From Dacryopinax spathularia (lineage: Eukaryota > Basidiomycota > Dacrymycetes > Dacrymycetales > Dacrymycetaceae): DNA of 64,000 nucleotides. Shown here piece by piece: positions 10,144 through 22,973 of this stretch (positions within the stretch are counted from its first letter, which is position 1; each line of letters begins with the position of its first letter). The position numbers and the translations under genes are program-made. Where the stretch lies: contig JBBPFI010000014.1 of assembly GCA_037974965.1 (NCBI GenBank), positions 310,001 through 374,000 on the forward strand, read 5' to 3'. A model generated the notes under the pieces. It ran no database searches, had not been told where the DNA came from, and saw nothing but the letters and a program-made list of their open reading frames with translations.

Positions 10144-13100
10144 TCAGGTTCTTCGCCTCTTCGAACGCGTAGGACTCTGCGGTTCGCTCGTCACAGGGTC
10201 CTCGTCCCCCGCGGCATCCCCTTGTTTACGCTTCGAAGATAGTAAGGTTGGGCCAGCGGTTGAGAGGGAGTGCCCCCTCTCCCTTTCCTCGTGCACATCT
10301 TTGGGATGGTTGCGCAACGGGTACCGAGCCGCCCCAGGGCTAAACGGCAGGGTAGTCGACGGAGGAGAGGTCGGGCCGACATCGTGGACACCCTCAGCTA
10401 TCTCCCATGTCGGCGCGACGGGGTCGTCAAAGCTCAGGCTTTTACGGCGGGCGTTCCCTTTCTCCGAGGAAGCAGGCTCAGACGGGTGCGATCTAGTCCT
10501 CCGGGGTTCTGAGTTGCTCTTCTCGGGCAATCCAGAAACTTGTGAATTTGGAGGCGTGCGTAGGTTCTTCCGCGATCGCTCGCTCTCCGTGACTGGCTCA
10601 TCCTCCCCTGCCCGACCCCGTTTCGGTGCCTTGCGCATCGACTCGTCCTTCGCAGCCTCTCCACGCAATGCGCGAATCTCTGCAGCGGACACTGGCAGCC
10701 AACGCGCAGAGCCAAGGGGAGATGTATGTATGTATTCTTGCAGCTTTTGCAGGGTATCAAACATACCCTCCGCCACGAGAGCCGGAACATCTTCGACTGA
10801 TTGATCGAATTCTCCTGGACGTCCTGGCCCCTCGCGTGTGATGCCTTCAAGTGCCTGGGTATCGTCAATGTTGCAGATAGTCACGAAGAACGTTCGGGAT
10901 GGCTGGCCATGCACTTCTACGCGAATTTTCTCCCAGTGACATTGAGCTCGCGTGAAAGGACGGTGGGGGACTAGTGTGGCCTTTTCTTGACGCCGTTTGG
11001 CGGGTTGACTTGGAGTGGTCGGGGTTGGTGGCCCGTGATGGTGTGGGACTATCTCGACCACATCGGACAAGGAATCTTCCTCGAACAAGGCTTCATTCTC
11101 CGACTCTGCCACGGTAGAGGGTCCGGGATCTTCCAATGTCGAGGTCACAGCATCGTCGACCTGAGCCGCCTCATCATCGGAGGCACCTATTCCCTCCTCA
11201 GCCCTCAACAGACTTCCGCTTGCATGGCCGCCTTTATCTATACGGTCGCCGAATGCACCACTGGAGGATCGCGACTGCAGATCTTCCGTTCGTACACCGG
11301 CGATATTACTTTGGCTCTTGGGCGATGGCGGGCTATCCCCGGATACAGATAGTATTTCAGTGCTCTCCAACTCATGATCGGATAGTTCGCTTGTGCCTTC
11401 GGACTCCTTGGATGTGGCCAATGCTGTCAATGTGAGTCAGCGGTAGCAGATATAGTGGCGCAACGGCATACGCATCAACGCTGCAGCGTTCTGTTTCGCA
11501 GAATCTGTTCGCTTTTCTGGCACTGCACCATCCGGGCCTGCAGAGGAACCCACATCGCTTGATTGCTTCGCAGCAACTGCATCCTGGCGCAACAGATAAA
11601 GACCCTGCCGCTTGGGTAAGGCGAGACCTTCAAATGGATTCGTTGTCGTCCCATCGCGGGCTTCAAGCTCTGGGTGGAACTCTTCCACATCGTAGTCTCC
11701 GCTGAAGAGATCCGAACCTGTAGCTGAAAACGGTGTCGATGCTCGGGATTCCAGCAGTCTTGCTACTTCGCTCGGTACCGGTGTTCCTTCTCGGCTCTGG
11801 ATCGGTAGCATCCGACTGACAACGGAGATATCGTCTTTGTCATCGTCGTCAGGCTCATCGTGAGTAAGCAATGGAGTTCCTGCTGTGCCGTTTGGTAAGA
11901 TCGAAGCATGCTCCATCGATGAAACCGTCACTTCGACACCCGCGTCTTCCTCATCCTGCTGGACGAACGAAAGCATTTCTGAGATATGCTCCACATCCTC
12001 CTGATCGAATTCGGTCGGTGTGCTTTCAACCCCAGTCGCAGCAGAATTCGAGAGTATGATTGCTTCGACGGTCTCTGCGTCCTCGGCATCCGTCTCCGCC
12101 CCATCTCCCAGGGATTGGTGCCCTGTGATCTCAGTGGAGTCGTCGAAGGCGCTCATAGTTTCGTCAACACTGCCCGGCTCTGGACGACTTTCTAGGCCAT
12201 CGTGTTGCACGACTTCATCAAGCGTCGCCTCATGTCCCGATTGCCTTTCGGGTACCGATGGCAAGCTATGAGCCTCACCTGCGGCAAAGAAGTCGCCGAA
12301 TAGTCCCTGAGTGGACTCGATATCTAGTCCCCTTGTCCGCGGGGTGGCATCCCGCATGTCCTCTCCAAGAACTCGTACGGTTCTCCGGTGGTCAAAAGTT
12401 GCTGTCGCACCGATAACCACCGTCGCGGGGGGGAATCTCTCTCCGGGCGTGTTTGACTGAGGTACCGCTTTCGCTGCCTCTCTAGGTCGGCCTTCGCCCT
12501 GGTGTTGTGGCCACGCGAGGTGCTCTTCACTTATTCCGAGGCTCCCGTCAGAGTGATCAGCCTTCCCTGCTAAGTCGTCCGCAGGAATAGAGTGCTCCAC
12601 TTGGGGCGGATTGGCAGACATGAGCTCAGATGTTGCTTGTTGTGGCGCCATTGTCCAGGAAGGCTCATTCACCTTCGCTGATTCAGTCGCCTCTTTGATG
12701 GCGGGCTCCATTGTCTCCTCCTTTGGGGAACCATCCTCTTGCGAGGCGTGCCCGACAGAGAGATCCGACGTGACCGTCCGCGACGCCGAGGGCGCTCCAT
12801 CAAGCATTCGAGTAGTAGGAGTAGGCACAAGTTCGGTGGGTATATCCCCAGTTCGACCTTCCTCGTCCCGTTCCCCTCTACTTGCGCCTTTGTTGGGTAT
12901 CTCCTGAATGGACACCTCCTCAGACAATCGCACAGCCGTCTGCTGGATGCATGACCCGTCATCCACTATATCAGCCGCTGATGCTTCCTTATGCGGTAGA
13001 GTTGAGATGGTCGTGCTTGTTGTCGAAGAGGACCTCCGATCTCGGATAGGAGTCGGGAAGGCGGGACCCGCGGGTACAGCCTGCGGAGCAGGCTCGCTGT

Positions 13101-14609
13101 CACCAACGAGTGTCGCAACATCCCCATGGTTGAGTTCGGTGGTTAGAACTTGCGATGCCTCGGTTGTCGACGACTGGAAGATTGACGGCTCCACTGTGGT
13201 TGAGACGGAACTCGGCTCCGCCGCATGCGCGGCCAGAGCTGTCTCGGGCTCATTGGTCAACGCGTTCCATGAAGCCGCAGCGGCTAAGACTTCCAGGGGA
13301 TTACTCGTGGTCGCACCGGGAATGGGGTACCGCAGTTGGCTGTCCGTGATAGGCGACATATTAACGTATGCATCGAAGCTGCCGAGCTCTGTTGGAGACG
13401 CGAACGTGTTCATGAGCCGCCCATCGGGACTGGTACCTGGAGGAATGTGCGCAAAGGGCTCAGGCGGAGGAGCAGGGAACGCATGCTGCATTCCGTACAT
13501 GCCACTTTCAGCCCGCAAGAGATCGTGCTCAGGAACCTGGCTTCCGATAAAGTCTGCAAGCCATGCTGCATCAGGCTCGAAGGCGGTGCTGTCATTCGCA
13601 AAGGTTTGGAAGGCGGGGGTTTCCGTGCTCGAGTAGACTGGTTGGTCTACTCCGGTTGATGAGGAATATTCGGCTGCACCACCGGAGAGAGCTGGATCGA
13701 TGCTCATAGAGTCTTCCTCCATGATGTCCCCTGCTATAAGCTCGTCTTCTTCTATCACATGTTCAACCTTGTTTGTTAGCTGAAAATGTGGAGGGGATGC
13801 GCATTTAGAGCAGACAATGTCGTGCAAAGCAGAGAACTCACATCTGGGCCAGTTGCCTCGCTAACGGTTTCAACAATCTGTTCCGGGTCTTCTTCTATTC
13901 CACTCCCTTCTATGATGCTGTCGTAGTCTTCGAGTTCCACTATTTCCACCACATCCTCACTTCCGATCTCAACATCGCTGACCTCCTCCATCACCGCGTC
14001 ATGTTCTCCTAGGATGGAATCGTCTTCGACTTCCACATAGACGACACCCTGGTCCTCTGCGTCCACAGCAGCGTCCATCTCCACATCTTCAGGCTCACTG
14101 AACAAACTCTCTCCAGGCGGCGATGTACGCTCGAGTAGCGACGTAGGGCTGTTGTCGTTATAGGAGATCGATCCCACGCCCTGAGGACCCGGTGGGGAAC
14201 TCGATGCGGCATTTTCCGACGACCCGAACATCTACAAAAGCTTAGAGGTATTACCAGGCGGTCGTCGATGTACACTCACGGATAATACAGATTGTACTGC
14301 CAATACCTTGGAGGTGGTAAGGTACGGGTTTGCGGATAGATTGGAGGCTGCGGGGTGAGGCCCGCTTTCGAATGCTTCATGAACTCTATACTTGCGGCGT
14401 ATCTCTTCCTCATCATATTTCGCTCGGATGGCCGCGACTCTAGCCTGCAGTTGGGCAGCGGTCTCCTTGGCGTTTTCAGCGATGGTATAGAGAGGATGCT
14501 CCGAATGACTCGATGGCATCGTCGCCTGTAGGAACGCCTGAGATCGAGTGAGCGCCGCATACGCGCTGGATCTCGCATCTTGCGCCATGTGGCCAGTATT
14601 GGAGGACAT
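10144..14609 (-). CDS. large acidic low-complexity protein, function unknown
   Basis: Long protein of about 1,400 residues in at least four exons: 14609 to about 14280 (start MSSNTGHMAQDARSSAYAAL), about 14231 to 13840, about 13770 to 11470, and about 11425 to 10144. I do not recognise a family. The N-terminal exon has a short helical or coiled-coil stretch (ENAKETAAQLQARVAAIRAK). The next part is strikingly acidic, with runs such as DVVEIVELEDYDSIIEG and VIEEDELIAGDIMEED. The centre is Ser/Thr/Pro/Glu-rich. Only near the C-terminus is there a denser, globular-looking patch (HWEKIRVEVHGQPSRTFFVT, then VSAAEIRALRG), followed by Arg/Lys/Ser-rich sequence ending RSKRRRT, a plausible nuclear localisation signal. 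It looks like a mostly disordered, possibly nuclear protein. Exon joins are reasonable; function is open. Confidence 0.7.
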
Positions 14610-14825
14610 GGTGGCGAAGGATCAGGACTAATGCATGGTGCAGTGAACTGAATATTGTGGTACGCTCACAGTACCCCACAAAGGCAACCCTGACTCTGGG
14701 TGCAGGCGGCGATTGAGGGTGGCCGGGCGGGCGAGCGGGCTATGACATGACACAGTGGACAAAATGCAGTGCCAATGCAGTGCAATTGCGTCCGCATGCC
14801 GCGTCTCCTGTTGCATCCCAGTCTC

Positions 14826-15005
14826 TCCGGGCGCTTCCCATTGTCTCCGGATGCCTCCCATGATCTCCTGTATGCTCCTAGTCCTGCCCGAGTGCTCCTG
14901 GACGCTCCCGTTACCTCCCGGTCTATCCCCTGTACTTGGGGAAGATCCCCCTGTGCTCCCAAATACTCCTGAACCCTCCCGTTCTCTCCCGTATCCCTCC
15001 CCACG
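14826..15005 (+). repeat. 10-bp periodic CTCC repeat, locus 1
   Basis: Over about 180 bases nearly every 10-base interval contains CTCC or CCC in the same register (for example ATGCCTCCCA, TGATCTCCTG, GACGCTCCCG, TTACCTCCCG). The six bases between are variable. A weaker continuation lies at about 15205-15295. The region lies between the divergent starts at 14609 (minus) and 15372 (plus). The same pattern recurs at three other places in this window. Confidence 0.8.
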
Positions 15006-15371
15006 CCTGCTGATTACTTCCGACATTTGTACCCGTCTTGCTTCCGATGGAATGCCACAGTGTTTTCTCGCCTTCCCTCCTTACGTGACCATCTTCCCCG
15101 CTGAGGTTTATTCTCGGGTCCTTGCAACCGGACCTTTTTTTGTCGTTTCCACGGAACTGTTCCACGAGCTCGGCCTCTACATTCATTCGTCACTCATGTT
15201 TACTGTTTTGCTCGCTGCGCGGCTGCCTCTGGATCCCTCCCGCTCGTTATCTTTCTCTCCCGAATCCTCCAAACTGTACTCACTTCCTCCCGGTTGAACG
15301 CTACCCACGCCCCGCTTTTGGTGTACTGCACTGCAACCTATCTGCTACAACTCCTTAGTATTCTGTCCTCA

Positions 15372-18300
15372 ATGGCGAGTACTTTTCCAACAAGCTTCCC
15401 CCCCCTACATTGCCAGGTTTGCGGAGCGTTGTGCTCGAAGTTCCAAATTCATCCAGTAAGTACTACGCTCTTATCCCTTTAATCCACAACTGAGGCGATA
15501 ACGACACCAGACGTTCCTTGCGCAACCACTAGATCCCAGTACACTCTGCTTCTGTCGTCATTCGTTTGCCACGCATTGGAACCCGGCGACTCCCTCCAGT
15601 CTTCGTCTTGGATTGCGTAGTAACGGATGTCAGTTCTTCTTCCACGTACGTCCCGTTAACTATGGCCACGTCTCAATGCTCAGTTCTTACAGCACGCCCG
15701 CCGCTGGGACTCATCGCTCATCTGCGAGAATTGGCTTAGCGCTGGTGGGTTGTGCGGCATGCCGTTTGATGAGCACATCCGCGCGGATCCAGTTTCGACC
15801 TCAACAGTCCAACAACTTCCTCCCAGCCCTGATGTGACCCCAGACCGGAACCGGGCATCAGCAGCTGTTCCCCCGGCTGCACACTACTACCCCCATTCCA
15901 CTACTCTCAATTCCGTCGAAACCCACCTGTCTGCTGTGCCGGCGCGGAGTCTTGCCGACGTTCCCCCTGTCATCCAGACGGAGGAACCCAACCAACTTAT
16001 GGCGACACCCACACGAGCCTTTCGGACTGCGCCTGCTGTGGAGCCAATTGCCAGCCCAGTCCGCGTTCTCCAAGGCCTCTCTTCATTTAATCGTCTGGGA
16101 AGCTCCTTTGCGGCGAGACTGGGGGCTCAGAATGCTTCCATGTCGGCTAACGACCAGCGCCTGTTCCATTCCCGGCAATCGCAGGAAGCAGCCCATTTCT
16201 CAGCTACGGCTCGAGACGTCAGTCGTCGTCTCGGACATAGGGCACCTCGAGTGGGCAGCAATTTACACCTCTCCATTTATCTCTTGCCAGCCCCGGTAAG
16301 CTCCCTACCCCAAGTGTCAATCTCCCACTGCTCAAGCGAACTCTGCACAGCTGAAAGGCGATGCCATATTTCCGATCAACCCTCGTCGCTCCGCCTATCG
16401 TGGCGTTACCGGCACCAAGCTCACACAGCTGGCCGACTCCCTTCAGCGCAATCATCTTCTGTTTCATATCGAGTTAACGCCTCAAGCCCTCGTGGAGGAT
16501 TTCCGCCTCTTGTTAGACTCTCGAATGCGTTCCCAACGTCTATATTTCCCTCTGCCCTTGACACCGTTCTCCGCGGCCACTGCCTCTTCGCTCGCTTGGG
16601 AAGATCGCCTTTTCGACTTTGTTCGCCCTCTTCCAGCCCGTCGCGGTGCGGCCGGACCGGGCCCATATACTGTGGTGGACATCCACCAGTCGAAACCACT
16701 TGCCGCGCAGCTGTCAAACAAATTTGACCGCTGGGTTGATTCTCGGGATCCTTTCCAGAGTCGTACCATAGTCTTTATCGGTACGCAAGCCTTTTTCCCA
16801 TGTCAGAGTCAGTCCACCAACGAACATACTCAGTCCCTCGTTATTCTTCTATCGTTGGCCCCGTTCCGGGTGGGCCCCCGGGTGATCATCTTTGCTTCCC
16901 CTCCTATGTTCTACAAGCGGTCCATCATCAGAGTGCCAAGCTGCCTTACAATCCTCACAAGTGTTCCGGAGAACAATGCGTTATCCATCAGCCTACACAG
17001 CAGCCGACTCTTCCCAACTCCTCGAATGGTGCACATGCCGACCCACCCTGCGGGTCGTCTACCGTCCCTTCCACCACCTCAACACTTTTGCCTTCTGCAG
17101 CGTCCCAGAATATTCCCGACGCAGTTCGCAACGCATATCCCGTGTCCCTTCAACCTCTTCCCCAGCATGTGCAATCCTCCCTTGAAGCTCTTCCCGCTGT
17201 TCGACCCGTCCCTACTAACCCACCTACGCGGCCGCCCCAAGCCCATCTGTCTCATACAGAAGAAGCTACCGACCAGCCCCTTCAGGTTCACCCCCTTCGA
17301 GCTCCTATATCATCTTCTTTCCATTTACCGCTCTTTCCCCCCAATTCGACTGGCCCGCCCCCTTTCGTCACCCGCCCAGTAGACTTAGAGCATGGTCCTG
17401 ATTCACCCTTCACCCAACCCACAGGCCAAACAAACATTGTCATTTCGTCTTCAGCATCCCCCGAAACTCGAGATTCCGATCAGGTTGATCCGGAGAGGTC
17501 CCCATCCCTCGATCCGCCCGATCCCCGACGCGCGGCAGCGGCAGCCGCAATTCGCCGGCTACAGGAGACAGCCGCAGCAGTGCAAAGAGATAACCGTCCT
17601 CTGCACGCATTGCCAAGCCAGAGTATCGGGACGGCGCAATTACCAAGTGCGTTGAGTCAAGACATTCCAAGTAGGCCGGCATTCATTCCTGATGGCGGCC
17701 CCCAAGGTGCGGAGCAGGCGCACACACCAGTCATTGAGGGTCTGGTACCCTCCGGCAGGGTCCCAGACGCTCCAGCCCCTGAACGCGTCCCCGAGGTACC
17801 TTTGCAACGTACGAGACTCTTTGGTTCCAGCCTCGCACCGTCACTCTAATCTTTCTGCAGGTTGGCAGCCTGCGCCCAAATCAATTGTACCCTTCCGGAC
17901 TTGGCATCTGGAGGCTTGTCGCATTCTGCCGTTCTACCGCGTTTCCCCGGAAGCCCATCGCATGCTCCCAGACCCGCTCAGGGAACTATCGTTTCAAATG
18001 AAGGCACCTCCGGGATCTAAAGGCAACGCCGATGTGGCTCTCGACTCGATAGGCCACCTCATCTGGTCGCTCATACTAGAGGCCTGCGAGTCCTCCTTCC
18101 CTCCTTCCGGTGGTGAGACGCCGTCTACAACACCTCGCGACTCACTTCATCATATTTTGGCCCGCCTCCACCCTCACCATTACCGTGTTTCCATGTGTGT
18201 CCAGTCTTCTCTTTTTTAAATTCATTCGGACATCTACTCATCCACACTAGCACCACCTTTTGTAACACCCCGACCCGGCCTGGTATGCTTCTGTCGTCTG

Positions 18301-19611
18301 GCGATGGTCCGGGTCGTGTTGCATTGAGCAAGGCACTGCAAATCTTTCCGACTTCCTTTCCACACCTATTTTTCACCGCACCTTCCGGCTCTCGCTCCCT
18401 CCTGCCCCATCCCCCAGCTGTTCACGAGCATCTCAATCGTTACCGTACCTACGGTATACTCGTGGCCATCGCTATCGCTCACTGGGGATGTCCTCCGGGT
18501 AACTGCTCCCCCTTCCTTGTCCTTCACGCACTCTATTCCCACAGGCCTGATGGTCTCCTCATGCTTCGGCGTCTCTGTCGCAATACCGCCTTTGTGAGGA
18601 CATTTGATCCGGAAGGAGCAGATATCCTTCAAGCATGGGAGGACCTTGCTCGCCACACCGGTGGTCTCCAGCCATTGCTCACCAATCGCTCCAGTGATTA
18701 TATCGCGCACTTGCTCGAAGATGCGGATTATGTACGTCTCCGCTTCAAGAAAGGTCACCCCGCTGACTTTATCGACTGTAGCCTGACTTGGCCGCACGCG
18801 TCCTTCGTGATGTCCCCCTTGAGCTGCCGTCTCGGCAGCTTCATGTCATCACTGATGAGTTGATCGGTCGGCTACTTTTTGGGGGGACCGATTATGTAGA
18901 TTCCCCTGCGCTCCGTGCCTTCGCTGAAGGGATGGATTTGTGTTGTGGACTAGGGAAGGTGAGTGCAGACATGCCCAGCCATGTCTATGCCCACGCCCGC
19001 TGACGGTCAAAAGTTCTATGCCACCCGTGCCGCTTCCAATCCTGCCGCATTCGTCTACGGTCTTTGGGATGACTCTACCCACTTGCCAGAGCACTTTGTG
19101 TGCACTTGCCTTAACTGGGACGACGAAGTCAACGCCAGCTCTCAGCTGCAGCAGTTCCGGGCCGCCTTAGAACACTATCTTGTAGGCCTTGGGCATCCTC
19201 CTCCGGATGACGGCGATACCACTTTGGCCGCTTCCTACACTCTACTCGGGATCACGGCAGAAGACATTGTGAACTCACGGTCCATTCGATCCTTGCGTGT
19301 GCGACTCTTTTCCCGTCTTTGCACTGGACTGGATATGATTGGCGATCGTCAGATCCGCGTGGGCATCTTCATCCATAAAACGCTCTGTGCCCAACTCTGA
19401 CGTACGGTCCCAGGTGTCCGTGCGGCTCAACCAATCGCACCAAGATATCACGCATCCGTTCTCTGTGTTCGCCGTTCAAGCATGCTTTTGTCAAATCACA
19501 ATATCTCTCGGCGACGATATTTTGCAGGCTCTAGACGGGCCGATGCAGGTTTGCGAACACGTCCTTCATGGATACATCCTGTGCTCTCCCAAAGATTTCA
19601 ATCATATATAA
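15372..19611 (+). CDS. zinc-finger-like plus HECT-like protein (candidate ubiquitin ligase)
   Basis: Ten exons can be joined in frame from the ATG at 15372 to the stop at 19611. The N-terminus is Cys/His-rich: HCQVCGALCSK (exon 1, 15372-15455), then LCFCRHSFATHW and ICENWLSAGGLCGMPFDEH, suggesting one or two zinc sites. A long Pro/Ser-rich linker (about 15.8-17.8 kb) follows. The C-terminal third is globular: RYRTYGILVAIAIAHWGCPP, FDPEGADILQAWEDL, VDSPALRAFAEGMDLC, then LEHYLVGLGHPPPDDG and a last exon with HPFSVFAVQACFCQITISLG. This order (fold entry, Gly-His-Pro near the end, then a Cys in an aromatic setting 41 residues before the stop) resembles the C-lobe of HECT E3 ligases, whose catalytic Cys sits in a TCF-type motif about 35 residues from the end. 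The HECT link is inference from pattern. Introns include 16782-16830. Confidence 0.65.
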
Positions 19612-20777
19612 TCGTTTAGTTATTCTGTTTTTAACTTGCTGTCAAATCGTATCTGCTTTTCTTGCACACACCAAGCGTCCGCCACCGACTGTGCCTGTAG
19701 GATTCTGCCTGACCTTCAGCGATTTCATGTGCACTAACCTAAAGCTCGTTTTGCTCCGCTCTCTAAAGCGGGTCACATCATTGCCCGGAGCATCACACCT
19801 TCAAAGACGTGTCCAACGTCTTTGCTTCAGAGCCATCCACGAGTGTCTCACTGAACCTTGGTTGCCCGTCTTGCTTGCACAAGACTGTTCCGGCCCTGCC
19901 TACAGTTGCTGAGTCTGTTGGTTCCCAGCAAAGAATGCCTGCTTACATCCCAGTGTGGAGCAACCGGTATACAATGTTTTGTCCACATGTAATCTGAGAC
20001 GACGCCCATCTTCGGTTACGTGCCTTATGCCCATGATTAGGCAGCGGTCTTCAGATGGACCGGGAGAATCAAATTCGTAACTGAATCCACGCGTTTGTAG
20101 ACTCTTTGCAATGTTTCACGATTGTAGCCCATCTTGCCCGCTCGCCTGCCTGCCCGAGGAAAAAGTGCTCGGTCTGAGCAATACTGAAAGGACTTGAGTC
20201 AGTGGATGCAAACTATGACACATACGCCTCTTGATACAGTATACATTGCTGGCTGATATGGCAGAGCCGCCTTGTCTGCCTGCCTTAGACCAGCTGCCAG
20301 GATGCGTTGGAACGGATTAATGATTAATGATTATTCGAGTTCATTCTGACGCCGCAGTCAAGCAAGGTCACATGCAATCTCAAGCGTCTCTGAAAGTGGG
20401 ATTATCAAAGCAACCTCACATTCAATCTCGAGCGTCTCTGAAAGTGGGACTATCAAAGTAGCGTCCCTCTGGTACAACAAACACGAACAAGCCACCGGAA
20501 CACAGAGTCAACAAAAAGGTTCAAAACAAGGGGGCCAACGAAGGCACTGGTCATTTCCGCCCGCTGTGACGAAACCAGCATATCTCAATCCTTCCACCTC
20601 GCATGGTACCAGATAGTCCCATAATGTGGCCTTCTCATGCCCGGGATTCTCCAGATCCCATCGCTGCTAATCCCAGCGGCTCCCTCGTATCAGGCCGCCT
20701 CCTCCCATGCGATCCAAACCTCGCGACATGCCCAGACACAACGCCCGTGCTCCTCATACTAGTCCATCTCCTTCCCC
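19612..20777. other. convergent intergenic region with a 48-bp direct repeat
   Basis: About 1.17 kb without a convincing gene. At 20375-20470 two diverged copies of a 48-bp unit (each containing GCGTCTCTGAAAGTGGGA) stand in tandem. Some short open frames at 19.6-20.0 kb show no recognisable features. Confidence 0.5.
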
Positions 20778-22973
20778 TCAAGTGGAAACGTCGCGATTGC
20801 GCAGCCTTTTTTTGCGAGCGTGCTCAGGGAAAAGTTCTTCAATATCGTGCTCGATATTGGCAACTGTCTTTCGTTGACAGAGGCTTTGGAAGAACTTCTC
20901 AGTGTTCGCGCCAGTGACCACGGCAGCACGCTGCGTGTCGTCTTCCGCGAAAAGATAGCCCAACAGCCCCAAAAGTTCCACCTCCCGGTACTGGGTCCTG
21001 TCGCCCGCAGCCGCAGAACGTCGGCCCCCTGCCAGCAGGGCCTTATCCGAGTAGTACTGCTGCTGCTCCACTGCCCATAGAGTTTCCCATCGACTAAGGA
21101 TGCCCATGTGGTTGGCAAAGGTCGAGCGGGAGTTCTTTTTGCCGCACAGCTTCCCGAACCACGCGCTGACATCGTCGCAAGTGAGGGCGTGAGACCATCC
21201 AGTCGCTTCGTCGACGGCTAGATGTGTGCCTGCTGCTTCCTTCGTTTTCTTTGGTTGCAGTCCCAACGACTCGCAAACTTCGCTGTACTTGTCCACTCTC
21301 AACTTGTAGAGAAAGAGGCCTTTAAGCTTCTTCCTGGACTTGTCTTCCGGGCTCGTTCGGAGGCAGTCGACAACGCTCGCAAACTTGTTCTCTAGATACA
21401 TACGCACGGGCGCAAATGCCGGATCGTCGTCGTTAAGAGCATCTGTCTCTCCGGTGCCAGTGACACGGGGCCTCGGGGGTGACCTTTCACTCTCACTTCT
21501 CTGTCCTTGGCTGCCGTCGTCCTGAGCCATTGTAATGTGGGTCGTGGGGCCTGCTGACGGAGCCGCCATGAGATCGAGCGGTTCCGTCCCGTCGGGAGTC
21601 ACCGGAGGTGTGCGTCGCATGAACTCATTCAAGTCGTCCACGTCAGGCGTCGACCGCTGATCAGTTCCTTCATGCCCCCATCCGTTCAGAAGTGGGGATG
21701 ATCGTTGCAATGTAGTACCGCCTAGGGGTCCTACAGCGAGATCTGGGCTGGTCTGGACGACGCAATCGATAAGATAAAATAGGTACGCGCGGCGCAGAGG
21801 GGAGACGAAGTGGCGATCGGAACGTGTTCGAAGACGGCCCAGCATGTCGACATATTGGTCGCTGTCCGTGTGCATGCGTGGCACAGGCGTGTTGATGGGT
21901 TCCGCGCCTCTCCCTAAGAGGTCACCCAGCGTGCCTAAGGCGACGAAGTTCGTTTCGGGAGCAGCCCAGTATGCTCCCATGCCCGTCGTAGCCGTAATCG
22001 GGTGGCTAGAGGTGCCCACTTGGAAGGCCGAATACCGACGGTTGCAGTACTTCTCTAATATGTGTGGGATGGAACTGTCGGAGGGACAGCGGGATGCGGA
22101 TCCGAATACGTGTGGGATTAGCAGCCCAACTGGTGGTTCTTGAGGGAAGGCAGGTAGTGCAACGAAGGGTCGTAAGGCAATCTTCACTTCTTCAGCCCCT
22201 CCTTCGTGAACGAAAAGCCAGATCGATGCCGCGGATGATTGTTCAATGCCACCAGACATGTCCCTCGGGTCGGACACCGCGACAGGACGCACTTCATCAA
22301 TCTCCATCTCCAACTTGACCCGTCGGGCATCCTCAGGGAACGCTTCCCCGCCCACGTCTCCCAAGCCCTCCGTCATCCTTGTCTCCATGTCACTGCGCGA
22401 TGCCTCTCTCCCGGGTGTCCTTTGCTCCCCCTGTCGCGCCATCTGCTCATCGACTTCCATCATGTCCATATCCTCGGTGTGACGATCGGGGCTTGGAGCG
22501 TCCGGCATTCGATTGATTGAGGTCGCATCCGCCACGATTGGGCCCGTGGGGGACAGCCCGCTACCGGATTCAGGCGTACTAATGCCGCGCATCAGCATGT
22601 ATCCAGCGAGTCCCAAGGCTACCGAATATAACGTACCCAGACGACCCCCCACCTGCCTCATCTTCCCTGTCTTCACCCAAACTGTCGTTTGATGCGGGAG
22701 ACTGCGACGTAGCACGACCTTGTCGACGGATACTGTCAGGCATCAGCTTCCCGCCAAATTAGACACACATAACAGGAGTAGGAGCAGCGCTCACCCATTG
22801 GCAGGACGTCTGTCTCTCTCCTCATCCTGACTCGCTTGTTCTTCATACGGTGACCTCCGACGTGTGGTCACTCTTGCGCCACTCCTAGGCCTTCTCCGGT
22901 CCTCAAGATACACCCGAGGATCGGCCAGAGGCTGGTCAGGATCCCGGTTCGAACGCGTTCGTATACTTGGCAT
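20778..22973 (-). CDS. orphan protein of about 690 residues, function unknown
   Basis: Not recognised. Start MPSIRTRSNRDPDQPLADPR at 22973. Exon 1 ends at 22795, and introns between about 22794 and 22590 join to a long open frame that ends at 20778. The N-terminal 150 residues are Arg- and then Asp/Glu-rich and probably disordered. A globular part runs from about SSAASIWLFVHEGGAEEV through PSDSSIPHILEKYCNRRYSA to PLRRAYLFYLIDCVVQ. After a polar linker a helical C-terminal part follows (VRMYLENKFASVVDCLRTSP, LFLYKLRVDKYSEVCESLGL, WFGKLCGKKNSRSTFANHMG) ending LRNRDVST. No transmembrane segment or signal peptide is evident. It is convergent with the HECT-like gene and lies at the edge of the paralogue array, which suggests a lineage-specific gene. 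The first intron joins are provisional. Confidence 0.6.
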
